Assembly (NCBI GenBank): GCA_031772625.1
Contig: CM062815.1
Coordinates: forward strand, 922,104,582 to 922,168,581
Source of the DNA: Pinus tabuliformis
Lineage: Eukaryota > Streptophyta > Pinopsida > Pinales > Pinaceae
Reading direction: 5' to 3'
DNA length: 64,000 nt
Below are positions 46,975 through 57,860 of the stretch, piece after piece. The stretch's first letter is position 1, and each line of letters begins with the position of its first letter. The translations under genes and the position numbers were made by a program. The notes under the pieces are model-generated. The model was not told where the DNA came from and made no database searches. It was given only the letters and a program-made list of their open reading frames with translations.

Positions 46975-48499
46975 TGATTAAGAGCTCAACATTTGCCAAA
47001 ATCTCAAAATATCATAATCCTAATAATACTAGCTTCAAATAGAAGATCTCATCATTCTGAATCCATTGGTGTGAACGACACTCAAATCCGAGATCGTATG
47101 CAGAAGTTAGAGAAAGTCAAAGTTCAAGGTTGACTGGATGACATGGCAAAGGTCCCAGAGAATCAGGAGGTGCCAAGTGGTAGGTTTCCATTGGCCCCCA
47201 CAAATCGCATATCGAAGGTGGACAAGTACTGAATAATCATTCCCTGGCACAAAGCAAGTTGCGATGCGATTTATCGCATATCGCAATCGCAGAAAATGAT
47301 TGTGATTTGCAATATAGTTCCGGCAGTGATCGTTGATAGCGAAATGCGATGAGTTCTAATTGTGATAAGTCCTGGACGCAATATGTTTTCAGAGTTGTAA
47401 TTTATAACTCGTCGGGTCTGCTAGATCGACGATCACAGTTTTTGAAGGAGTGTTGACGTCCATCTCTCTGCCGATAGCCGATTTTGATTGCGATATCCGA
47501 CAGGGTTGCAGAATTATAGCCTTAACTATCGAACCACCACTCTGCATGTGACCACTCGGCCCTTAACCATGAGATCGGCTAGAATGATGGTGGAACCACT
47601 GATTAAGGTGGGACTTCCAGTTTTAACAGTGGATATTGAATTTAATTGGTAGTAAGCCAGATTTGGAGGAGAAAATTGTGGAGAGACGGACATAAGTCAT
47701 AACTAAGGCAATTTTCGACTAAATGAGTTTCAAAAAGAGGCTAGATTGCCATTTTTGGGAATTTTGAACTCATTGGAACATGTTTCAAGAGAAAATGAGC
47801 ACTTCTGGATAGGATTTTTGGAAATTGAAGCCTATGGGTGCTCTGGTCAACCAGAGTGTTGATTTAGTTTATGGAGGAGTATGAAGGTGGAGATGACCTT
47901 GTGGAGGTCTTCCAGCCTCCATGTGCTTTCTGCAGAATCCATTGCAGCAGTGTTGTAGCTTTATTTCTTCTTTTCTCTATATGTGTATGGAGAAAGAGCA
48001 TTTCTTAAGTACTTCAAGTGGATTGTAGTACTGTTTATGTTCTTCGAAGTTGGAGTATGGGGTCTTGGTGTAAGATGCCTATGTTCGCTGAAGATTTACA
48101 TTTTTACTATAGGTTAACATGTTTATTGAGTGAGAACTTTTGTAGGAATTTGTTTCTTTGAAGGAGAAACTAGCCATTCCATTTCAGCAGCTTATGTACT
48201 CTTCTTTTCTTGATATTGAGCATAATGAGAAGGGGTCATGCCTTTAGAGATGATCCAAGGAGATGTAGCCCAGGAGGAGTGAACTCTTTTATCAATGGAT
48301 GGTGCATTATTGTTTTGATGCATGGTTCCATTCAGTGTTTTGGTTTCATGTTTTAAGTTTTCTTCATGAAACTAACTTAAGTAAAAACACATAAAATTCA
48401 TGCTTTTACTTGCTGTTTTGGAGTCAAACCTCAAGCACATTTTTATATTTTGATGAGGGGAATTAGCATAGCATTACTAATCTGTCCCAATTTAGATCA
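46975..48499 (+). repeat. 3' LTR of element C
   Basis: The LTR is 1525 bp long and collinear with 12274-13795. It starts TGATTAAGAG and ends TTTAGATCA, followed by the tcctt duplication. The palindrome ATGCGATTTATCGCAT lies at 47264-47279. Confidence 0.88.
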
Positions 48500-48504
48500 T
48501 CCTT

Positions 48505-50606
48505 GTTGCCTTTAACATTGACACTTTTAATATAATAAAATCACACTCAAGAGTTGATATTGTTATGCTCTTGGACCTGCAAGAGTAATAGAAGGCCATA
48601 AATACGAAACAATATTACTAGGAACACAGTAATTAAGACAAGATACAAAGAAATTTTATTATTCAGAAGAAGAATATAGTGTTCACTTGCCTCTTCGAGG
48701 GGGCAACCTCCAATATAGCAGAGATCAATTATAATAAAACTCGATGCTTCTTCCCTTGCTATCTAAGACTATTATAACTTTATGACATACAAAACCATAA
48801 ATACTAGTGTTCCCTTTCATAATATGGGTTAGCCACTTTATGTATTAACTATGGCTCATTTACAACTAATTGTGTTCCATTTTCTATAATGTGGGTCAAC
48901 CACTTACAATTATTATTAATGTAGATAATTGCTTACAGGATTTATTAATTCAACTAACTAACTATGAATCTGACGAGGCCCCTTTGGATTATTACATAAA
49001 TAAAGGGGTTAGGGTTGGACCCTAAAACGTGTGCCCCCCCATCAAAATAAGCCTTGTCCTCAAGACTGAAGCTACGGAAATTGTTGAAGAATAGTGGTTG
49101 ATTCCCATGTCACATATTTTGGAGAGGTGTGTTTCTACTTGATGAGTAATTCCTTGATCATGTGTCCATAGAGATTTATTTTGTGAGTATCAAGGACATG
49201 TTTGGGTAGGATCGAAAGTGAACCTTCCTCATCCAATTCTGGTAGATTTTTTTGAACACTACAATTGTTCCCCACAACTTTCTTTGAGGTAGAACACATG
49301 AAACATTGGTTGTATTTGTGAAGCAATCGACAGACCCAGTTTGTAAGTGACTGCTCCTATTCGTTGAAGTACCTAATAAGGCCCATAGAAATTTGGGGCT
49401 AGTTTTTGGCAGCCCTTTTCTTTAAGAGAGGTCTACTTATAAGGTTGGATTCGTAGGAACACCTAGTCACCTATCTAAAATTACCTCTCTGAATGGTGTT
49501 GGTCGAACTATTGCTTCATTCGATTCTGAGATTGATGTAGATTATCTTTGAATTGAGCGATCATGGCGACAGAATTATGCAAGATATTATCAACTTCGAG
49601 TACTATGGAATATCCGAGGATACAAGAAGCTAGTGAAGGTGGAAGTTAGCCATACACTATCTCATATGGCATCATCTTGGTGGTTGCATGATAGTTAGTA
49701 CTATACCACCATTTAGCTAAAGGTAACCATTGTACCGATTGATGCTTCTTTTCTGAAGTGAAGCATCGTACACAGGTATCCAAATATTTGTTGGTTGCTT
49801 CTGCTTGACCATCAGTTTGGGGATGATAAGTTGTACTCAGTTGGAGTTGTGTGCCCAATAGATTGAAAAGTCCCTACCAAAAATTGTTTCTGAAATTGGG
49901 GTCTCGATCAGACACAATTGAAGTCAGGATGCCACGCATTTTGAATATTTGTTCCATGAAAACCTTAGCCACCAATGTTGGGCTAAATGGGTGTAGTAGA
50001 GTGCAAAAAAGAGCATATTGGAAAGTCTGTCAAAAACCACCACGATGATTGACTATTTTTCTGACTTTGGGAGACCTGTAATGAAATCCATGGAAACATA
50101 TGTCTAGACAAAAGTAGGGAGTGGCAAGGGTTGTAAGGTTCCTGATAGCTTGATCTTTTCCCCTTTATCGCACTGGAATACTTCGCATTCAGCTGCAAAA
50201 GTAAGAATTTTGTACTTCATGCCCATCCAAAAGAAAGAGCGATGTGCGCATGCATAAGTCTTATGAAATCTTGAACGTCCAACAATTGGAGAGGAGTGCA
50301 AATATTCCAAGATATGAGGTTTGAGGGTGGAGACCAGGGATAGCACTAACTAATCCTTATAGAACATAAATTCATCCTTCCAAGAGTAATCCTAGGAGGA
50401 ATTAGGATATGCTCATAATCTCTTAATGAGCTGGGATAGAGAGGGGTGGGAGAACCATTCATGACGGGATGCTTCAATCCAATATGGTATGGGTAGATAG
50501 AGGGATAACAGGGTTCCCTCTTCCTCAACTAACTAACTATGAATCTAATGAGGCCCCTTAGGATTATTACATAAATAAAGGGGTATTGTAGCGAGTACAA
50601 CATCCC
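48505..50606 (-). mobile_element. Ty3/gypsy fragment with integrase remains
   Basis: On the minus strand about 50346-50104 shows integrase zinc-domain text (HSSPIVGRSRFHKTYA, RSFFWMGMK). About 49858-49646 shows the core text LSTTYHPQTDGQAEATNKYL and ending MMPYEIVYG, typical of chromovirus-like Ty3 integrases. A C-run at 49035-49041 may be the polypurine tract, with LTR-like DNA to its left. A 59-bp text occurs at 48951-49009 and 50526-50584 with three differences and may be LTR remains at both ends. Gag, protease and RT are gone. It is heavily broken. Confidence 0.75.
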
Positions 50607-51302
50607 TCCAAAATTTTTCCTTCACTTTGTTTTGAAGCCTCCCTCATAAAATCTTAACAAATTTTCTTACACTACCCAGGTACTTGTGTTTTAATTTTAA
50701 TTTATCTTTATGTTTACATCTTGTGTTGCTTACTTGCTTTGTTCTCTAACCACAAGCTAACCCCCATGACTTGGTTGCATCCGGTTGTTGTACTACCTTG
50801 GAAAATTGCATAGTCCTAGAGGGAAGCCACCCTTTCTCTTAGGAATTGCGCAGTGCAACCGAATAGAGAGCCTTGCTCTCAAGAATTGTGCAGATAAACC
50901 CAGTAGTGAGCTTTGGCTCCATAACTACGTAGACCCAGCTGAAAACTTTTCTTCAGTTGGGAAATTGCGCAGAGCATGAGAGGTAGCTAGATCCACTCAA
51001 CCTTTGAATTATGTAGAAGCATTCCTTCAACTGTTGTCGGATGCATGTACCAGAAATGTTGCTTTGTTCCCTCTAGAACTACGCAAGTTCTCCATGCATG
51101 CATGGCAGGACTTCTTGAAAAACAAAAGAATAAAAAAAGAAAAATAATCCCTAAAAAATAGGGATATATTTTTAGGACTAGAAGTTACACTTGATTCAAT
51201 TTAGACTATCGCCACTTGTCGCTTTTTCCTATATTTTTGGAATGTGCATCATAAACCCTAAATCGGTCAAATTTATTTAATGGACGTTTCCAGAGATGAT
51301 TT
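50607..51302. other. F-family leader, left of insert D
   Basis: No gene is supported. Short texts of the type aattgcgcag, aattgtgcag and aactacgcaag recur every 40-60 bp (about 50800-51080). The same kind of text recurs right of insert D at about 57520-57760, which suggests one continuous region interrupted by D. Confidence 0.4.
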
Positions 51303-51480
51303 TGTTGACATCTAATCATCAGGATTGGGTGAATAACTGAAATTTATGTAAATAAATAATAAAGAATATGAGTAGTCATCGGGAGATGAAATGAACAGTC
51401 TCTCCCTCATGTATATAATAAAGACCAATCTGAATGAAAATCAACGAATTGTTTTTGAGGAGTTACTACCTGGTCTGACA
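51303..51480 (+). repeat. 5' LTR of element D
   Basis: The LTR is 178 bp long, starts TGTTGACATCTAATC and ends GGTCTGACA. A TATA-like text, tgtatataataaag, lies at 51411-51424. Confidence 0.93.
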
Positions 51481-51493
51481 TGGTATCAGAGCC
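51481..51493 (+). other. Primer binding site of element D
   Basis: The text TGGTATCAGAGCC follows the LTR directly and is an exact initiator tRNA-Met type site. Confidence 0.93.
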
Positions 51494-52645
51494 AACCCCA
51501 TTTTTGGCTTCTATCTACCATTGTAACTCCCTTCTGCCATTTTTTAGAAATTTGGGTTTTCCCTCTGCATGATAATCCGGGTCCACCCTCTGTGTGATAA
51601 TCTGGGTAACGCTTGGTATACCCATCGAATACCCAATGCTCTGTGTTGAAGATTTAGCATTGATCTCATTGTTTGCCCGTTTACTGTATATGCATTAAGC
51701 CTAACCTGTGCAGAAATGCATGGCCAATATGATGTTGTTTGATTGTGATGGAGATCACAGAGCAAGGAGGCCATTTGTGAGTGGAGAATTACAGTTCGTC
51801 AATCCCTGCAGAGAACAATTTTTTCCATCCAAAGCGCGACTGTCTATCCTCTGTGGGTTTTATCCTTGAAGAAGTTATGTTGCAGCAATCATATGTATGT
51901 TGGAGCTTCATCTTACCTACCTCTGACTATGCTACTCCTACAAAATGCTCACCAAAAGATGGTATACGCCTCACCTTCGTCGCCTGCATAATATATATTA
52001 TCTGTCCATAAACACTATTGAATACACCATACAATGTTGTCTCTATTCTATGTGATGTTTTCATATAATGTTGTCTCAGACTATGCGTTGTTTTCATATA
52101 ATACTGGCCTCCCTCCATACGCTGCTCTCTCCACGCTGATTGGCCTCCCTCCATACGCTTCTCTCTCCACGCTGCTGGCCAACATTCCATTGCCAGACCT
52201 CTGCTAGCCAACTTGTTATTATATAACAGCGCTTTCACATAAGTCCGCTAGCTGGTCTGACATGACTGCCAGTGTTCCATTACCAGAACTGAGACCTCCG
52301 TTGTTGAATCTCATTTGAAATATGCTTGTCAAAATATTTGATGAAGCAGGAAAAAATGGCGTGGCGTTGAAGTTTATGGAGAATGCTTCTTCCTGGAAAC
52401 CATCCTTGGTATAACATTTATTTGTGCACTCTCAGCAGTTATATAACATTTATATACTGGTAATACCGCGCTGTCATATGCCATATGCTGTTCATTTTAA
52501 TACATATCGCTGCCTATTCTATCCATATGTGCTGGCATATTTAAGACTGTTGGTTTTAATATACACTGCTGTTTGAATACTCCCTCCACCAGTTAAAACA
52601 GAGTTTGCCACCAGAAGTATTTTTTTACAGTACACAGATTTTACA
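51494..52645 (+). other. Element D untranslated leader
   Basis: About 1.15 kb without supported coding. It includes a 36-bp tandem pair (52105-52140 and 52141-52176, tggcctccctccatacgct...) and a diverged pair ending ttttcatataat near 52070 and 52103. Confidence 0.6.
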
Positions 52646-53580
52646 ATGCATTCAATCATATCCATTGTGGGAATAGTTCTCACTAGCAAGGAGAACTATC
52701 CTGAGTGGTCCCGAATGATAAAACACACCCTCATTTTCAATGAGTTGTGGAAAGGAGTGTGTATTGGAGATGGAGACAAAGAGCCAGAACAACCTACCTC
52801 AGACAAAGAGTTTGCCATTTGGGAAAATAAGAACAGCAAAGCCTATGCATTAATTGCAGCATCTATAAGTGAAGAGGTGAGTCATCGTATTACGCCATTT
52901 TCAACTGCTTTTGAAGCCTTACAAAAGCTAAAAGAACTCTATGACTCACATTCTACACTTGAAGTTGTTCAACTCATGATTAAACTCTTCACTCTTGAAT
53001 TACAAAATAATGATCCTCTTGCTCTTGCATCCGAAGTAAAATCTATAATGCATGATATCAAAGCCACTAAGGTTGATATGGATATTCCTCTTATCGCCTT
53101 TCTCAAGGCACTTTATCCTACTTACTCCAATTATCTTGAATCATTGCAAGCAAATGGAAATATCAAAGATATTTCCTTTGACTCTCTTGTGAAAAAATTT
53201 GTTGAAAGAGAGAAAGCTTTTGGAAAGAAGACAACCCTTGAATCTTCTGAAGAGGTTGTGTGCCTTGCTCATAAAGAAAAGAATCTTTCCCAAGATTCTT
53301 CCAGAGGAAGAGGTGGTCGAAGAGGAAGAGGAAGATATTTCAGAGGTAGGGGGGCAGACACTCTCAAGGAGAAAAGGCAGATTTGCACTGCATAAGCTGC
53401 AAAAGAAATGGATCACATGATGCCTCCTCATGCAAGTTACCTTGGGACAAAATTGAGCAGCAAAGAAACCAACCCAAAGGTAAAACTAATGACACAGACA
53501 AAGGTAAAGCACCTGAATCTGCTCATTATGTTGTGGCACAATGTAATATCAGAGTAAATGAAGATTTATTTAATGCTTCA
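52646..53580 (+). pseudogene. Element D gag region
   Basis: The methionine at 52646 begins MHSIISIVGIVLTSKENYPE, followed by the copia gag core (YPEWSRMIKHTLIFNELW, FEALQKLKELYDSHSTLEVV). An arginine/glycine-rich tail (SRGRGGRRGRGRYFRGRG) and a knuckle-like CISCKRNGSHDASSCKLP follow near 53390-53440. Confidence 0.88.
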
Positions 53581-54985
53581 CTTGCTTCTTGGAAAAATGA
53601 TTGGTTGCTTGATTCAGGAGCAACTTGCCACATGACTCATAGAAAAGATTTTTTTGAATAATTTACTGACAATGTTGATGGAGCAATATACTTTGTAGAC
53701 CAATCAAAAATCAAGCCATTAGGGCTTGGCACAATCAAGGTTAAATTGCCTGGTCTTGCAGACTTTCTTCTGCATCATGTTCTATATCTCCCACAGCTGA
53801 AGAGAAACTTTTTGTCCTTGGTCCACATCTGCCAGCAAGGTCACTCCATTCATATGTTTAATGGCAAGCTTGAGGTGAGAAAAGCATCTGACCACTCACT
53901 TGTCATGAGGGGGATAGAAGAAGAAAGGCTTCTCAAGCTGCAGGGTACCTCTGCTCGTGCACAACATTTCTCATACAACTCTCATTATGAAGAAGGTACA
54001 CTTCCATCAAGTTTATTATAGCATTTTAGATTGGGACATTTGAGCTATGACAGCCTTCACTTGTTGAATAAAAATGGTGTTGTTGGTTTGCCTACAATTC
54101 CTACGAAACTTAAGCAATGTGATGCTTACATTCTAGGAAAGCATAGCAAACAGTATTTTCATGATTCACATTCAAGAGCACATAGAAAAATTGAACTCAT
54201 TCATTCATATTTATGTGGTCCAATGCATGTTCCTTCTCCAAATGGAAATAAATATATGATGACATTTATTGATGACTACACTAGAATGTTTTGGGTTTAT
54301 TTGTTGAAGAACAAATCTGATGCTTTTCAAACATTCAAGAACTTTCATACATGGATTAAAAAATATGCACAATCTCATATTGGCTCTATTCGCACTAATA
54401 ATGGAAAATAATACACTTCAAATGAATTTGAAAACTATCTTTGCCAACATGGGATCAAACATCAAACAACTATGCCTTAAATATGGTACAATCTTAAATA
54501 TGGTACGCTCCATGATTTTTTTCAAAAATGTAAAGTTGATGTTTTGGGATGATGCAGTTCTATGTGTTGTATATATAAAGAATAGATGTCCATCTAATGC
54601 TATCAGAAACAAGACTCCCTATGAAATATGGTATGGGCACGTTCCTTCGGTAAATCATCTCAGGGTCTTTGGTTCCACCTGTTATGCCTTGATACCAAAG
54701 GTACATAGAAACAAACTTGGCGCAAGAATTCGTAAGTGTATCTTCTTGGGGTATTCAAACACCTCCAAAGCATACTGTCTCTATGATGAAGTCAATAAAA
54801 ATTTTGTTGTATCTAGAGATGTAATCTTTCTTGAATCATCCAAAACTGATAATCTTGTTGAGCGACAACTTGATCGCTTGGATAGATTTGCAAATGCAAA
54901 ATTATTTCAAGAATTTGATAATCAAATTCCACATCTTGAAGGGGGGATTCCTATACTAGATCAACATGTGGAATCTTCTTCTTGA
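53581..54985 (+). pseudogene. Element D protease, GAG-pre-integrase and integrase region
   Basis: The protease signature WLLDSGATCHMTHRKDF lies near 53600-53660. The GAG-pre-integrase text (LGHLSYDSLHLLNKNGVVGL) follows from 54031. The integrase core has YMMTFIDDYTRMFWVYLLK near 54250-54310, and later the copia C-terminal module LRVFGSTCYALIPKVHRN and IFLGYSNTSKAYCLYD. The region is broken in several places. Confidence 0.9.
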
Positions 54986-55036
54986 GAACTCTCTCCCCCA
55001 CATGAAACTCCAACAACGGATGATACGTTTAGTGAT

Positions 55037-56800
55037 GTGATTGATAGAATTGGGAGACTCAATCTTGATTCAGTCCCAACTCAATCAACGGAGCAGCCTA
55101 TACCATCTGAGAAAGGTCCCCCAAAGTGGCTAACAAAGACACTTGAAGGTGTTCATCCTGATGAGGTTGGAAAGACAGGAACTAGAAATTCAAACTGGCA
55201 AAATGGAGGTGATGTAGATGACTTTGATTCACCTGTTGATATGGATGTTTCTTATGATTTTGAATTGAATTTTTCTACATATTTTGAACCAAATTTCTTC
55301 AAATAAGCTGCTTCACATGATGAATGGAAAGAAGCGATGAAAAAGGAGTATGATGCCTTGATAAAGAATGGCACTTGGAAGCTGGTTGATCCTCCATTAG
55401 GAACCAAACCAATTGGCTGTAAGTGGGTCTACAAGAACAAGTATAAAGCAGATGGCTCACTTGACAAGCACAAATCTAGGCTTGTGGCAAAAGGTTTTGC
55501 ACAGAAGGAAGGGGTCGATTATGAGGAGACTTTTTCCCCCACAACAAAATGGGCTACCATCCAAACACTCTTTGCCCTAGCAGCTCAGAAAGGTTGGAAA
55601 TTCCATCAAATGGATGTAAAAACTGATTTCTTGAATGGAGATCTAAAAGAGAATGTTTTTATGTCCCAGCCTGAAGGATTTTCTATGAAAGGACATGAAC
55701 CTAAAGTATGCAAACTTGTGAACTCCTTGTATGGCCTCAAACAAGCACCGCAAGCCTGCTATGAAAAACTAACTAAGCATATTCTAAAACTCAATTTCAA
55801 ACATCATGATCTTGATGATGCAACTTTATTTGTTTAGAAAGTTGGCAAAACAGTTGTATATCTTGTGGTATATGTAGATGATCTTTTGATGACAGGGAAC
55901 AATGAAAGCTACATTGCATCCATAAAGAATGAATTGAAGAAAGGTTTTGAAATGACTAATTTGGGCTATGTTCATTACTATCTTGGTATTGAAGTAACTC
56001 AACATCCGAAGTCCATATTCCTTTCCCAAAAGAAGTACATTGGAGATCTATTGAACAGGTTTGGCATGACAGAATGCAATCCTCTTACTACTCCAATGGA
56101 ACAAAACTTAAAGCTCACATCCATTGGAGGAAAGGAATTTGAGGATGCAAAAAAGTATAGACAACTTGTAGGAAGTCTCAACTACCTAACTACTACCAGA
56201 CCAAACATTTCATTTTCTCTTGGAATCCTCTCCAATTTTATGCAAAAGCCTTGTGAGGGACATTGGTCTGCTGCAAAAACAGTTCTAAGGTACTTGAAGG
56301 GAACTTAAGACTTTGGAATCAAGTATACATAGGTGGACGACTTCAGCTTGATTGGATACTCTGATTCAAACTTCGATGGAGACAAAGAAACTGGGGTATC
56401 TACTTCAGGTTATGCTATGAGTCTTGGATCAGGAGCTGTCTCCTGGAGATCACAAAAATAATCAGTTCCAGCAAATTCCACAACAGAGGCAGAATATGTG
56501 GCAGCAGCTGAGGCAATAAAAGAAATTGTGTGGCTCAAGAAAATTCTTGAAGATTTGTAGGTAAAACAAGTACAATCGACTCCACTCATGATTGACAATA
56601 CCTCGGCAATAAAATTGGCCAAGAACCCAAAGTTACATGATTGAACGAAGCACATGAATACTAAATATCATCTTATTTGACATCATGTTGAGGTCAAAAC
56701 AATCCATCTCCGCCATTGTTCCACTAATGAGTAAATTGCAGACATCTTCACCAAAGATCTTGGAAGAGAAAAGCTTGAAAGATTCAGAACAATGCTTGGA
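55037..56800 (+). pseudogene. Element D reverse transcriptase and RNase H region
   Basis: RT starts with the copia entry text (MKKEYDALIKNGTWKLVD, CKWVYKNKYKADGSLDKHKS) and continues with FHQMDVKTDFLNGDLKENVF, NSLYGLKQAPQACY and the YVDDLLMTGNN active site near 55870. RNase H text (SDSNFDGDK, TTEAEYVAAAEAIKEIVW) follows to about 56700. The family is certain and the region is broken in several places. Confidence 0.9.
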
Positions 56801-56833
56801 CTCACCAACATCCCTTTATATTAAGGTGGGGAA

Positions 56834-57011
56834 TGTTGACACCTAATCATCAGGATTGGGTGAATAACTGAATTTGATGTAAATAAATAATAAAGAATAT
56901 GAATAGTCACTGGGAGATGAAATGAATAGTCTCTCCCTCATGTATATAATAAAGACCAACCTGAATGAAAATCAACGAATTGTTTTTGAGGAGTTACTGC
57001 CTGGTCTGACA
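56834..57011 (+). repeat. 3' LTR of element D
   Basis: The LTR is 178 bp long and collinear with 51303-51480, starting TGTTGACACCTAATC. The purine tract aaggtggggaa precedes it. Confidence 0.93.
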
Positions 57012-57860
57012 AATTTTGACATTCGATCTTAGAGCTTTGGCATTCCCAAGGCATCTAGAAACCTTTGGCATGATTGGCACAACCTTTCCAGGTATGTTTT
57101 TCTTTTCAAGTATTTTGTTGCTTTTTCTGTCGCTTTTGTTTCCTTGGCTTGTGTGAGTGTTGTTATTCATGTTTTATTGAATGACCACTAACATTTTTCT
57201 TTGTTTTAACTTGTAGAAGTGATGTTTCAATTTTTTTATTACCTTTCTTAAGCATCGCATGCATAACTGAGTTTCTACACTATGGGTCGTCGTTGTGGCG
57301 TCTCTCCCCACAAGCTTCGTTGTTCATCTCTTTGATTGATTCCCACATTTTTTTATTGCATGAATTACCACTCACTCATATCTGCACCATCCTTCACTCA
57401 TGCATTCAAATCTACTCATTTTCAAATAGCCCTTGGGAAGGTCCAGGTTACCTTGGCTCAAATCTAGCTCTTCTCGACATGCACTACGCATTTATGGAAC
57501 TCAAGGCTCTGCCTTAGCTCCAGGAACTGTGCAGAGGTTTCCAATGATTGGCTCCAGCTACACTCTACATAGTTCCAGGAGTCAGTCTCTAGTCTTTCCC
57601 ACTGGGACTGCGCAAGGCGTAGTCCTAGCCAACATCAAGCGAGACTAAACTGTGCATTGCACAATTCCAGTCCATAGCAAGCTACACTGGACTGCGCTCT
57701 ACGTAGTTCCATTCATCAATACCTCTAACAGGAATCTGGTACTGTGCAATGTGTAGATCCAGATGACATTCCCTCACCTATGAGAGTGACAATTGCTCAA
57801 TCTTACCCAATAGTTACCTAGTTTGTTGCATGATCAATCATTGAAGTGCTTTTGTTTTGA
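57012..57860. other. F-family leader, right of insert D
   Basis: No gene is supported. Irregular repeats of texts such as aactgtgcag, actgcgcaagg, aactgtgcattg, tacgtagttcca and tactgtgcaatg lie at about 57520-57760, like those at 50800-51080. Confidence 0.4.

Larger units (their letters stand above)
12274..48499 (+). mobile_element. Element C: non-autonomous LTR retrotransposon, host of A and B
   Basis: LTRs at 12274-13795 and 46975-48499 are similar along their length (about 10% different in a sampled 180 bp). They begin TGATyAAGAGCTCAA and are flanked by the 5-bp duplication tcctt (12269-12273 and 48500-48504). A degenerate initiator-Met primer site follows the left LTR and a purine tract precedes the right one. 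Removing inserts A and B leaves an inside of about 4 kb (13796-13867, 27249-27475, 43206-46974). It carries only a gag-like or cargo reading frame and no reverse transcriptase or integrase, so C is non-autonomous. It is the oldest layer of the nest and is broken in several places. Confidence 0.85.
51303..57011 (+). mobile_element. Element D: Ty1/copia retrotransposon with short LTRs
   Basis: LTRs of 178 bp lie at 51303-51480 and 56834-57011 and differ at about nine sites (5%). Flanks are gattt and aattt, a target duplication with one difference. The order primer site, gag, protease, integrase, reverse transcriptase, RNase H, purine tract (aaggtggggaa, 56823-56833) is that of Ty1/copia. All domains are present but the coding part has multiple breaks (more than five). 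It is a different copia lineage from copia-1, with far shorter LTRs and a leader over 1.1 kb. Confidence 0.95.
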
